DNA from: Sulfodiicoccus acidiphilus
GTDB lineage: Archaea > Thermoproteota > Thermoprotei_A > Sulfolobales > Sulfolobaceae
DNA length: 64,000 bases
Assembly (NCBI RefSeq): GCF_003967175.1
Contig: NZ_AP018553.1
Coordinates: 992,001 to 1,056,000 of the forward strand
Reading direction: 5' to 3'
This document shows positions 48,630-58,103 of the stretch, in pieces; the first letter of the stretch is position 1; each line of letters starts with the position of its first letter. The translations under genes were made by a program, and so were the position numbers. Below the pieces are notes generated by a model. The model was not told the origin of the DNA, searched no databases, and worked only from the letters and a program-made list of their open reading frames with translations.

Positions 48630-49829
48630 ATGCGACCGATCGAGCGTTTCGCTCCCAATCTAAACTCGCTTGCGGGCGAGAGCACGCTGGTTTATCAGGA
48701 GAAAGCTAGGGAAGTGGCGGCCCGTGGTGTTAAGGTGATCAATTTCGGTATAGGTCAGCCCGACGTTCCGACCCCAGCAGTAGCCAGGGAGGAGGCGAAA
48801 CTTGCCCTTGATCAGGGATTCACAGGTTACACCTCCGCTTTAGGACTCGAGGAACTTAGGCAGGCGGTGGCTGACGACCTCAAAGAACGGCTAGGGAGCG
48901 ATGTGAGGAAGGAAGAGGTCATTATCACTCCAGGTGCCAAGATGTCCCTGTTCTTAGCCTTCGCGGCCTTCGTAGCCCCTGGGGATGAGGTCCTTCTCTT
49001 CGATCCAGCGTTCTACTCCTACGCCGAGGTCGCTAGATTGCTTGGCGCTAGGCCAACATACGCTAAGATGAGACGTGAGTCTGGGAAGGGCTTCTCCATA
49101 GATCTGGAAGATGTGCAGTCCAAGCTGTCTCCCAAAACCAAAATGATTGTACTCAACAATCCAAGTAATCCGACGGCAGCTCTACTAGATAAGAAGGAGG
49201 TTGAAGGATTAGCTCAGATCGCTAAGGAAAGGGGAATACTTCTGCTCTCCGACGAGATCTACGATCACTTCATCTACGAGGGTGAGATGGCTAGCTCACT
49301 TGACGATTCATCTTGGAGGGATTACGTAATCTATGTGAACGGCTTCAGTAAGACCTTCTCCATGACTGGGTGGAGACTGGGCTATGTAGTCGCGGACAGC
49401 TCGGTTATAAAGAAGATGGGGACATTGGCAGCTAACACTTATACGTGTCCCAACAGCTTCGCTCAGCGAGGAGCGTTGGGAGCGTTCAGGGCCAAGGGAG
49501 AAGTTCAGCAAATGGTGGACCTCTTCAAGAGGAGAAGGGACGTGATTTATGGTGAGCTATCTTCCTTGAAGGGTGTAAGTCTCGATAAACCACGTGCTAC
49601 GTTCTACGCATTCTTGGAGGTGACCCAGGTACTTAAGACCACTGGATGGTCGGCTAAACAGTTCTCCATTAAGCTCATAGAAGAGAAAGGTGTCGTCACA
49701 ATACCGGGCGACGTTTTCCCAGAGAATGTGGGAAGGAACTACGTTAGGCTTAGCTTCGCCTTAGCAGAAGATAAAATAAGGGAGGGGACGAAGAGAATAG
49801 CTGAGTTCGTAAGGGAATCTCTGGGATGA
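48630..49829 (+). CDS. aspC: Class-I aminotransferase (aspartate/aromatic type)
   Basis: 399 residues, fold-type I: INFGIGQPDVPTP, TGYTSALGLEELRQAVADDL, NNPSNPTAAL, SDEIYDHFIYEG, Schiff-base lysine in NGFSKTFSMTGWRLGYV, and the C-terminal substrate Arg in NYVRLSFA. Resembles the Sulfolobus aspartate aminotransferase. Its position directly behind trpC suggests aromatic amino acids may be substrates as well. Confidence 0.92.
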   Translation: MRPIERFAPNLNSLAGESTLVYQEKAREVAARGVKVINFGIGQPDVPTPAVAREEAKLALDQGFTGYTSALGLEELRQAVADDLKERLGSDVRKEEVIITPGAKMSLFLAFAAFVAPGDEVLLFDPAFYSYAEVARLLGARPTYAKMRRESGKGFSIDLEDVQSKLSPKTKMIVLNNPSNPTAALLDKKEVEGLAQIAKERGILLLSDEIYDHFIYEGEMASSLDDSSWRDYVIYVNGFSKTFSMTGWRLGYVVADSSVIKKMGTLAANTYTCPNSFAQRGALGAFRAKGEVQQMVDLFKRRRDVIYGELSSLKGVSLDKPRATFYAFLEVTQVLKTTGWSAKQFSIKLIEEKGVVTIPGDVFPENVGRNYVRLSFALAEDKIREGTKRIAEFVRESLG

Positions 49830-49884
49830 AGAGACTGCGATCCGTGAGTGGTGATTTGATTCCCATGGGCTGACCTATTCAGGG

Positions 49885-52280
49885 TCAATTAACGATCTCC
49901 GCTCCTATTTCTGGTGCCTCCTCCCTGAGGAGTTCGGTTATTCTCAAGGTCTTGGTTAGGTCCTCCATCACTGGGTCGATCTTGTTGAGGAACTCCTTGC
50001 TACCTAACAGTTTGACCTTCACGGGAGCATTCATTGCTAGTCTGTTCCTTATTTTAGCGGTTCTGATCGCAGATGTAGCCTTAGTGAGGTTCCTCCCTAT
50101 CTCTAAGCTCTCTTTGTCATCTTCTATGTCCTCAACTCGAGGTAGCCCAAGAAGCATCACGCTGATCTCTTCACTGTAGAGCCTAGAGTATATTTCCTCA
50201 GTGACATGAGGGGCCACTGGATGAAGAAGGACCAACACATCCCTCAAGATCCTTAGTAGGGTGTAAGAACAGGAAGGGTCACCTGAGGAAAGCCTATACT
50301 TTATGAGCTCGAGGTATTCATCGGCCAAGATCTCCCAGAAGAAATGGTAGATCTCCTTCACTACTAAGTTGTAATTGTACTCGTTGTAGGCTTCCACCAC
50401 CCTCTTAACCATGGACTTATGCTCGTTTAGTATCCATCTATCGATTAAATGAAGTTGGATCGGCCTCTCATTTACTTTGGGCGCAGTCGAGGCCAGCCTA
50501 GCTGCGTTCCACAGCTTCTGCAGAAAGAGTCTGTAAGTCTTCACCTTCTCCCATTTGAATGGAAAGTCATCTCCTATTGCAGTCTCCAAGAGGGTTAGTC
50601 TCAACGGATCGGCACCATATTCGTCTATCCTATCAAGGGGAGAGACCGTGTTTCCCTTACTCTTACTCATCCTTGTTCCGTCAGGTCCCAACACCTGACC
50701 GTTCACGAGGACGTCTTGGAAGGGAATTTTCCCCGTTAGTACGATGCTCCTGAAGAATGAGTAGAACAACCACGTCCTTATTATGTCTGTTCCCTGCTCT
50801 CTTAGGCTTGTTGGGAAGGTCTTCGAGAACCTTTTAGGATTGTCGAAGTAGCCGGCGATAAAGAGAGCGGTTATACTCGAGTCTACCCACACGTCTGCAA
50901 CGTCAGTGATAGGTCGTAGTTTAGCCCCACAAGTTGGACAGAGTTCCACGGGTGGAGAATCCTTGGCTGGGTCCACTGGGAGATCTTCTTCCCTAGCTGG
51001 GACCAGGTGACCCCTTTCACACCTCCAGAAAGGAATAGGAGTTCCATAGAGCCTCTGCCTGCTTATGTTCCAGTCCCACTCTAGACCTTTTATCCATTCT
51101 TCCAAGTAGTAAGCCATTCTAGCGGGCTTGAAGTTCATTTCTTTGATCTTCTCTAGGAGCAGCTGCTTGTATGGGAGCACTTCCACATATATTTGCTCCT
51201 TAATTAGAAACTCCACTGGAGCTCCGCAGTCAGATCTCTCTGTGTGGCTGATCACGTTATGCCTTATTTGTTCAGTTCTCTCGAGGTAATTTCCCCCCTT
51301 GAGAAGCTCCAGCATTTTCTTTTTGGCGTCCCTGACCCTCATCCCATCTAATTGGCCAGTGTTAATCATCCTTCCCTTATCATCAACCACTTGGGTTATA
51401 CCTAAACCGTACTTCAATATCCATCTTATATCTTGCGGATCTCCGAAAGAACACACCATCACTGCACCGGTGCCGAAGTCCTTGTCAACGGCCTCGTCGG
51501 CAATCACCTTCACTTTTCTGTTAAAGATAGGAGCTATGGCAGTTCTTCCCACAACGTTAGTGTACCTCGGATCTGACGGGTGGACTACTATTGCTTGCAC
51601 AGCGGGGATGAGCTCAGGTCTAGTGGTGGCAATAGTTATGTTTCCTCCCCCTCAAGGGGAAACTTAACGTAGGCCAGTACCCCTTCTTCCTCTTTATATC
51701 CGACCTCACTTTGTGCTAGTGCGGTCTCGCATTTTGGACACCAATAGACAGGCCCCTCCTTGTTCTTGAGCAAACCCTTCCCGAACATCTCCAATAGGCT
51801 CCTTTGTACGGCCCTCCTGTAGTTTGATTCGTAAGTTCTATACTCGAACCTTTCCCACTCCGGCCTGTATCCAAGGCGTACCATCCCTTCTTTCATCTTG
51901 GAGATCATCTCTTCCGTCCACTCTCTGCACTTCTGAAGGAAGAGTTCCCTTTTCTCCTTAGGAACGCCTAGTTTGTATTGCACCTTCAGTTCCGTGGGAA
52001 GTCCCTGGGTGTCCCACCCCTGTGGGTGAAGTACATTGTAGCCTGCTAATCTTCTGAACCTAGCAGTAGTGTCTATGATTGTTACCCAGTAGGCATGTCC
52101 CATATGCAGTTCGCCGCTGGTGAACGGGGGTGGCGTATCTATCACAAAGGAGGGTTTATCGCTGTCCTCCTTGAATCTAAACACCCTCTCGTAGAATTCT
52201 CTAGTTAGCCACAGGTTTTGCCATTTCTGTTCCACGACCTTAGGGTCGTAGTGCGTGGGCCACTGGTCTACGTTGGACAT
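49885..52280 (-). CDS. valS: Valyl-tRNA synthetase, interrupted by a -1 frameshift
   Basis: Charges tRNA(Val). The first part (52280 to 51636) has the HIGH-type motif [10 protein letters not shown] and the zinc site [12 protein letters not shown], then stops. The second part has the editing-domain continuation [18 protein letters not shown] (its beginning is upstream of 51600), [10 protein letters not shown], zinc CPTC and the KMSKS-type [15 protein letters not shown] -1 shift at the five-G run on the coding strand (51647-51651) restores LEG(G/E)[12 protein letters not shown] and gives 798 residues, a normal ValS. This essential gene should be intact, so an undercalled G is the simplest cause. 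Confidence 0.9.
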
Positions 52281-52649
52281 CTCAGACCCATGGGATAGAC
52301 GGTGCTCTCGATTTAAGAGTGTTACTAAAGACTGTACTATACGTCCTTTATCAATGGGGATTAAGGAAACGGAAAGTCCTCACATTTCAAATAATACTAC
52401 GCCGATCATAACTGTCAATTGCGGTCACCGACGGAGTAATAACGGAGTGCCTCTGTCGAAGGGAGAGTTTGTGAGGTAACGCCTCTGCTCCAACTAGTTT
52501 GACAGATTCTCTAGAGGGTGCGGGATGGGAAATAACCTGAGTGTCCATGGAAGCCTCACCCTCCACCATCAGATAATGGGCATATGGAACATGAAGTCCT
52601 TTCCGTCAGGGTGGGGTAGTTGACGTAGGTTTGAATCGAGGAGAACCAT
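52281..52649. other. Intergenic region, no supported gene
   Basis: About 370 bp between valS and the FMN reductase on the same strand. It should contain the valS promoter. I see no RNA gene, repeat or convincing small coding frame. Confidence 0.4.
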
Positions 52650-53240
52650 TCAGGGTAGCGAGGAAGTCAGTTTGGCCACCTTCTTCTGCTTCAAGAATCT
52701 AGCCCAATCCACTAGATTAACTAGTAGCTGTGATATGAACTTCTTTGCGTCCTGATCTATCAGGTTGCCTTGGCTGTCGAACTTCTGACTGGCGAAGGTG
52801 ACAAAGACCTCAGGCAGGTTTACAGGATAGATGTTAAGGAACACGAACATCTGACGCAAGTGGTACTGAGCCCTAGATCCGCCGAGCATACCGATCGAGG
52901 CACTCATTACAGCAGCAGGCTTTCCATCGAAAGAATTATCTCCGTAAGGCCTTGAAGCCCAGTCGATAGCATTCTTCAGTACCCCTGGAACCGAGTAGTT
53001 ATACTCAGGAGTTGCAAAGAGTATGGCATCTGCCTCCTTTATTTTCCTTTTGAGTTCCCTCACAGGTTCGGGCGGATTGTTCTCCTCGTCCTGATTGAAA
53101 GGTGGTATTAGGTGCAAGTTCTCATATATTTCGAGGGTGGCCCCATAGGGGAGTAACGATGAAGCCGCCCTCAGCAACATCTTGTTATAAGAATTCTTCC
53201 TTATGCTGCCAGGTATCCCTAATATTCGGACGGTCTCCAT
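52650..53240 (-). CDS. NADPH-dependent FMN reductase family flavoprotein
   Basis: 196 residues with the flavodoxin-like fold: RILGIPGSIRKNSYNKMLL (FMN phosphate loop), FATPEYNYSVPGVLKNAIDW (the P-E-Y-N motif) and KPAAVMSASIGMLGGSRAQ. Enzymes of this family reduce FMN, quinones, chromate or azo dyes. Extra C-terminal helix VDWARFLKQKKVAKL. Single gene. Confidence 0.9.
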   Translation of the reverse strand: METVRILGIPGSIRKNSYNKMLLRAASSLLPYGATLEIYENLHLIPPFNQDEENNPPEPVRELKRKIKEADAILFATPEYNYSVPGVLKNAIDWASRPYGDNSFDGKPAAVMSASIGMLGGSRAQYHLRQMFVFLNIYPVNLPEVFVTFASQKFDSQGNLIDQDAKKFISQLLVNLVDWARFLKQKKVAKLTSSLP

Positions 53241-53382
53241 ATGCTTTTACTTGCTCAAGTAAATTATAAAGCTGTCGTTCCTTTTAGTTCAAGAGTAGTA
53301 AACTACCCCCAGAAGAGGTCTCTGGTGTAGAAAGATGAAATATAGCAAGCTCCTGCAATAGAAGGAGATAAAATTCTCTACT

Positions 53383-53974
53383 TTAATAGATACTTTGTTG
53401 ATTCATATACCTTGAGAATGAGTTTAAGGGTTTGAATAAGAGCCCAACTGCCTCTGCTCTCATGTCGGTAGCAGCCAGTAGTTTCAGATAAGCTTTGAAG
53501 TTCATACGCTTTTGAGTTAAAATGAAATCGGCCATGCTAGACCAGCTGTGGGTCGTCCTGCTGATGGGCGGAGGAAGAACTGAATCCGCGACTTCGGTGA
53601 AGTCTAAGGGCCGAGGATCGATGTCAAATGTAATCAATCCTAAGAAGCCCAAATCCTGTGGACAGGAAACCTCTACTATACATCACCTTTTCCGAGTAGG
53701 TGTACATCGAGTTTCCTGGAAGAAGGAAATCCTCGTCGGGAGGGTGATGCATTTCTATGTCTCAGGTAAACCACCTCAAATCAAGGGTAATGCCTTTTCT
53801 TAATCGAACTGCCCACTCAGATATTTGCTTTTGGGATATCCCAAATATCCTAAAACTAGGATTTGGAAATTGATTAGTGGGTTGGCATTGTAGGTGTAGT
53901 AAGGTCACGAGGACGTTCTTGTCATCGTTAGCTATCACAAGTTCGACCAAGAGGGGTTCTCTGTCACTCTCCAC
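53383..53974 (-). pseudogene. Probable decayed gene
   Basis: Minus-strand frame from 53974 (ESDREPLLVELVIANDDKNV, LHLQCQPTNQFPNPSFRIFG) reaches a TGA but continues in the same frame (DIEMHHPPDEDFLLPGN, YSEKVMYSRGFLSTGFGLLR). It then needs a frameshift near 53650 to enter FLGLITFDIDPRPLDFTEV, which runs to 53383. One stop and one shift in about 590 bp suggest a pseudogene of an unidentified protein. Nothing else is supported in 53241-54089. Confidence 0.35.
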
Positions 53975-54089
53975 CGTCCTGAGATGAGAAATGTAAAAAC
54001 CCGAATCGTTGGGGGATCCTCGAGGATAGTTGGGGAGGTGGGTAGCAAAATATTTAAGGAGAAAAGCTCCCGTTGTGAAGAGATCTTAA

Positions 54090-54308
54090 ATGAGTCTGAG
54101 AATAAAGGGGACTAACTCTCACGGTAGCTTAGGGTGGTTCGAGGTTAACTGCAGGATTTGTAATACAACATTAAGAATAGGCACAGATCTTGTTTACGTC
54201 TGTCCTAAAGATGAAAAACGGTATCACGCTTACTTCTGCGAGGCGTGCAAGAGGGGAGTAAAGGGGAAGTGCCCCTACTGCAGTACAGAGTTAGTTACAG
54301 TAATCTAG
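54090..54308 (+). CDS. Small zinc-ribbon protein
   Basis: 72 residues with CRIC, CPKDEKRYH, CEAC and CPYC, enough ligands for two zinc sites. TATA-like aaatatttaa (54048-54057) lies about 40 bp upstream of the ATG. Function unknown; such proteins are common in Sulfolobales. The 54309-54620 gap after it shows no supported gene; a TATA-like tttttatacc near its end belongs to the next gene. Confidence 0.7.
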   Translation: MSLRIKGTNSHGSLGWFEVNCRICNTTLRIGTDLVYVCPKDEKRYHAYFCEACKRGVKGKCPYCSTELVTVI

Positions 54309-54620
54309 TACTGCTTAATGTGTAACTCCTCCCTTGCGCACTAGGTTTCTCGCTGAACCTTCAAAGATTTCCGTAAATGAGAAGTGTTAAGTATGATAGG
54401 AGCTACAGTTGCTGCCACATGGTGATTACCATTAGAGAAACTCGTTTGGCCCTACTGAGTCTAAGGCACATTAGAAACTCCAAAACCTCTGGGCGTCTGT
54501 GTTCTGGGTTAGGAATTCTAAATTTTAGGCTAAATAGTTTGAATACTCGTCTTGGCTGAAACCATAGATGTAACGGTATTTTTATACCTTATTTCGTAGA
54601 AATGGGACCTCAGTGATTTG

Positions 54621-54938
54621 ATGATTCTCAAGTTCAAGGTGAATGGAAGACAGGTTTCGTTTGTTGAGAGCGGGAAAAAGAGTTACCTAGTTGTCGACCT
54701 AGACATTAAGTGTAGTAAAGTTTTAGAGGACAATCTTTCCTACCTAGACGCGAACTTAGAGGATAGTGGAATAAAATTGGTCAAACTCGTATTCTGCACC
54801 TCATCAAGCGAAACCTATTTGTGCTCTGCTGTAGCTGAAACTAACCTAAAAGTAGTGAGTCAGACCGAAGCAGAGCGAGTTTACGATGTGATCTCTAACC
54901 TCGCGAGGCGAGCGTCACCCTGTACCCTCCTTCCCTGA
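54621..54938 (+). CDS. Hypothetical protein
   Basis: 105 residues from ATG 54621, about 35 bp after the TATA-like tttttatacc (54579-54588). Alternating strands and helices (LKFKVNGRQVSFVESGKKS, YLVVDLDIKCSKVLEDNL), three to four cysteines, no recognised domain. The 3' end overlaps the convergent gene by 44 bp, and the two proteins have a similar size and general fold pattern. Confidence 0.6.
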   Translation: MILKFKVNGRQVSFVESGKKSYLVVDLDIKCSKVLEDNLSYLDANLEDSGIKLVKLVFCTSSSETYLCSAVAETNLKVVSQTEAERVYDVISNLARRASPCTLLP

Positions 54939-55206
54939 GCTTCGCGGATAGGACCTCTGCGTAGTTTACTACAGCAGTCGATTTGACGGACTGTATCAGC
55001 ACCTTCATTTCCAAGGTCCTTAAATCCCTCTTCTCAGCGAAGGCTTGGATCAACGTATCCTCATCAGGGGAACAGATTATCAGAGCTCCCACTTTTATCG
55101 ACTTGCCCAACTCTCGCATAGCCGACTCTAGGAGCTCCATCGCATCCTTCATCTTATATGTCTCGTCCAATAGAACCTCTAACTCAACTGAGAACACTTC
55201 AACCAC
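54895..55206 (-). CDS. Hypothetical protein
   Basis: 103 residues: VEVFSVELEVLLDETYKMKD, a helix (AMELLESAMRELGKSI), strand VGALIICSPDEDTLIQAFAE and a C-terminal VVNYAEVLSAKLREGGYRVT. It looks like a small alpha/beta protein; it may bind nucleotides or RNA, but nothing proves it. Overlaps the upstream gene by 8 bp in a three-gene minus-strand set ending here. Confidence 0.65.
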   Translation of the reverse strand: MVEVFSVELEVLLDETYKMKDAMELLESAMRELGKSIKVGALIICSPDEDTLIQAFAEKRDLRTLEMKVLIQSVKSTAVVNYAEVLSAKLREGGYRVTLASRG

Positions 55207-55579
55207 CGTTGACCTTCTTAACTGGGACTTTTAATTGCTCCATCGCCCTTTTCACTAACTCCACGTAAGATGAATCCCCTTCTACTCTCTTCAGTTTCAA
55301 CTTTCTGTACTTCATTTTCAACAGGACATTATTTTCCCTAATCACCACAACTTCCCCCTCAACTTTCTTCTTCAAATTCCTTACAAACCTCATATATACG
55401 ACCGTTCCCCTAACCTTTGAGACATCTATAGTCATAGCCTCTCCAACCGAATAGGTCGGCTTTGCCTTTTTCCCTTGCGCGTTAACCTCAACTAAGGAAT
55501 CTTGTCTGACTTCTAGTGCTAACGCCCTAGCAGCATGTTTGCCGCTCTTACTTTTTGAGTTTTCCAGTAAAAGCTCCAC
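55199..55579 (-). CDS. Basic hypothetical protein
   Basis: 126 residues, strongly basic (KSKSGKHAARALALEVRQDS, MRFVRNLKKKVEGEVVV, LKMKYRKLKLKRVEG), suggesting nucleic-acid contact. Beta strands dominate the middle. No known motif. Overlaps the FAD-enzyme gene by 32 bp and the next gene by 8 bp, so the three are coupled. Confidence 0.65.
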   Translation of the reverse strand: MELLLENSKSKSGKHAARALALEVRQDSLVEVNAQGKKAKPTYSVGEAMTIDVSKVRGTVVYMRFVRNLKKKVEGEVVVIRENNVLLKMKYRKLKLKRVEGDSSYVELVKRAMEQLKVPVKKVNGG

Positions 55580-56528
55580 TCCTTGTCAACCTCACCGCAT
55601 CTAATATCCCATTTAGGTCCAGTTTATCATCTAGGTAAGCGTCAATTAAGACATCACTCTTAATTAGGGCTCTTAGCATTGTCCTTCTCAAGTGAGGTGG
55701 TGAACCTCTATATATGGAAAGAAGTATCCTTTGGATCCTTATTCTATTATCCAGCCAACCCAGCCGCTCCTCTAGAAATTGGTCAAACTCCTTCTCTTTA
55801 GTTAAAGCCTCGAACGCGACTTCTGCCGAGATCGCTGAGGGTCTTATCCCCTCACCGCTCATTGGAAAGACTAGTCCTCGTGCTTCCCCAACTTTCAGTT
55901 TCCTGTTTCCGACTTCTCCCACGGATATTGGAGCACCCCTCAAGTCCTTCAATTCATACTCTCCTAACTTGGTCTTCATATAATCGAGAAGTGCTCTCCT
56001 AGAGTTCCTCTCCTCTAGAAAGCCAGCTCCTACGTTGATTGTTCCCTCCGCGGCTGGAAATACCCAATAGAAACCGGTTAACTTGGAGTCGAACTCAAAG
56101 ATAGCCCTATCCAACTGTGAGCCAGTCTTGACTATGGCCCGAGTGGTATACACTACTTCTCTGTCCATTGGATAGGGTCCTCTGGCGTCAATTGTGACGT
56201 CGTAATTTCCATCGTAGGTTCTACTTAACTTGGTGATGGACCTCATACTGTTTATCCAACCCCACTTATCAATAACGAGCCATTTTGGATATCTATAATC
56301 TACATCGTACATTAATTCACCGTCCAAGTAGAAGGCGAAGTTCTTGACCTCTACGTCCACCTTCCAAGGGAAGGGAGGGGTGTAGACATTAGGTACTATA
56401 TCACCACAGGGTTTGAAGTACTTATCTTTTAGGTCATAGAGGTCGACCTGCTGTCCCACACCTCTCAGAAGCATGTAGAGTAGGGAACCCGCCACTCCCC
56501 CTCCCAGTATCCCTATCTTCACGCTCAA
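55548..56528 (-). CDS. FAD-dependent oxidoreductase, geranylgeranyl reductase-like
   Basis: 326 residues with the N-terminal FAD motif ILGGGVAGSLLYMLLRGVG, then YFKPCGDIVPN (resembling the PCGD motif of geranylgeranyl reductases), YWVFPAAEGTINVGAGFLEE and FPMSGEGIRPSAISAEVAFE. Members saturate isoprenoid chains of archaeal lipids; this one is shorter than the main Sulfolobus enzyme (about 450), so its substrate may differ. First gene of a three-gene operon. Confidence 0.82.
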   Translation of the reverse strand: MSVKIGILGGGVAGSLLYMLLRGVGQQVDLYDLKDKYFKPCGDIVPNVYTPPFPWKVDVEVKNFAFYLDGELMYDVDYRYPKWLVIDKWGWINSMRSITKLSRTYDGNYDVTIDARGPYPMDREVVYTTRAIVKTGSQLDRAIFEFDSKLTGFYWVFPAAEGTINVGAGFLEERNSRRALLDYMKTKLGEYELKDLRGAPISVGEVGNRKLKVGEARGLVFPMSGEGIRPSAISAEVAFEALTKEKEFDQFLEERLGWLDNRIRIQRILLSIYRGSPPHLRRTMLRALIKSDVLIDAYLDDKLDLNGILDAVRLTRSGAFTGKLKK

Positions 56529-56763
56529 CAGTTAGAGGACACAACTTTAAACATTCATAGAGTTTTCATGCCGAGTCGGGACTTAATCTTCCCCATCGGA
56601 CTCTGTGATGGTTGGGCAGTTTAGCGAATTTTCTATCCACTGCGTTAACTCATGATCTCATGCGCAATGTCTAGGTCTGAGGGCCCGTTGAAGCATCTGC
56701 ACCTAATGGCGTCTCACTACTAAACTGGGAACATCTCTTCATTTCTTTTACCAGCATTAACTG

Positions 56764-57042
56764 GTGTACTCACTTCGCCCTCACGGACGGGAATTCCTGC
56801 TTCATAGCTTCACCTTACCCAACGGCTAGAGTGAGGAGCTCCAGGGGCGTCGAGGGACTCCCCAGCTCCGACCTAGATCGGTTAGTGTTAGCGAAGGGCC
56901 TTGGGATGGGGCAGAAGCGTACCTCGTGCCTTTGTCTGGACGTCTCGGCGACTCACCCTTTCGACGACTGTCGTTAGTACAGTCCCTTGAGGCTGAATTT
57001 AAATAGAGGCTGTCCATTCCACGGGAGGCGTCTCCCCCTCGA
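56764..57042 (-). mobile_element. Miniature IS200/IS605-like unit C (tnpB tail plus right end)
   Basis: Minus strand: GC-rich left end (57007-57040, gtccattccacgggaggcgt), TATA-like gaatttaaatag (56995-57006), a proline/serine-rich tail frame (SLTLTDLGRSWGVPRRPW) like other archaeal TnpB C-termini, then a right end gaattcccgtccgtgagggc to 56764. Same order and size as units A, B and D but diverged in the middle. It lies where sufB/sufD would be expected after sufC. The rest of 56529-57349 shows no gene. Confidence 0.5.
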
Positions 57043-57349
57043 CCTCTTTAAGATAAAGAGTTTATGCGCAATTAGATCTTTTAAAAATTTATATTCAACT
57101 CTAAGTCCTTGGGTTTCACTAGAGTCTCAGAGTTCCACTCGATTACACCCCTCCGCTTCCATTAGCGGGATTATCCCAAGTCGTTTACGGGAAACTTCAC
57201 ACAGATGGGGAAATATACACATCGCCCACGACGTCACTAAAATACCTCATCGACGTAGTGGCCTCAATTTGATGTTTTATTTTAACTTTCATATTAAAAT
57301 ATATAACTTTGCTATTCGAACTAAACTATTGATAACAAAGTTGGACTCA

Positions 57350-58087
57350 TCACTTTATTACAGCTTCGTAACCTTTCTCATCTATTAGTTTGGCAAGTTC
57401 CTCTCCACCACTCGCGACTAATTTGCCCCTATTGAGAACGTGAATAACGTCCGTCTTCACGTAGTCCAGTATCCTCCTATAGTGAGTTATTATCAAGTAC
57501 CCAGTCCCATTCTCTTTAAGGAGTTGGTTTATACTATCTCCTATCATTTTCAATCCATCAACATCCACTCCAGAGTCTGGCTCGTCTAGTATTGCGAATT
57601 TGGGTCTCAGGATCAACATCTGTAGTATTTCTGCCCTCTTTTTCTCCCCTCCGCTGAACCCCTCGTGAACGCCCCTATTCAGTAACGACTCTCCGAGGTT
57701 GACTTTCTTAACTACTTCTTTAACCTTCTGAAGAAGGGCCACTGCGTTCTCGTTATAGCCGTAAATCCTATTGTACTCTGCGAGGAGAAGTGTAGAGAGC
57801 TTGACGCCGGGGATCTCCACCGGCAACTGGAAGGCTAAGAACAATCCCTTCTTCACCTTTTCGTGAGTCTCTAAGTTAGTAATGTTTTCATCATTAAGGA
57901 GTATTCTCCCCTTAGTGATCTTGTACTTAGGGTGCCCCATCAGGGCGAGGGATAGGGAGGTCTTCCCACTTCCGTTGGGTCCCATAAGCGCATGTATCTC
58001 GCCACTCCTAATCTCGAGGTTTATTCCCCTTATTACCTCCTTTCCTTCCACTTCGACGTGAAGGTCTTCTATAGTTAGCTTCGCCAT
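57350..58087 (-). CDS. sufC: Fe-S cluster assembly ATPase SufC
   Basis: 245 residues, ABC ATPase: Walker A GPNGSGKTS (about 36-44), Q-loop FLAFQLPVEIPGV, signature FSGGEKKRAEILQM, Walker B FAILDEPDSGVDVDGLK and switch His in LIITHYRRIL. The SufC-type residues after Walker B are typical. SufC powers the SufBCD scaffold. sufB and sufD, normally next to it in Sulfolobales, are not downstream; instead there is a gene-free stretch with IS unit C. Confidence 0.94.
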   Translation of the reverse strand: MAKLTIEDLHVEVEGKEVIRGINLEIRSGEIHALMGPNGSGKTSLSLALMGHPKYKITKGRILLNDENITNLETHEKVKKGLFLAFQLPVEIPGVKLSTLLLAEYNRIYGYNENAVALLQKVKEVVKKVNLGESLLNRGVHEGFSGGEKKRAEILQMLILRPKFAILDEPDSGVDVDGLKMIGDSINQLLKENGTGYLIITHYRRILDYVKTDVIHVLNRGKLVASGGEELAKLIDEKGYEAVIK

Positions 58088-58103
58088 CCCTGCTCAACCT
58101 CAC

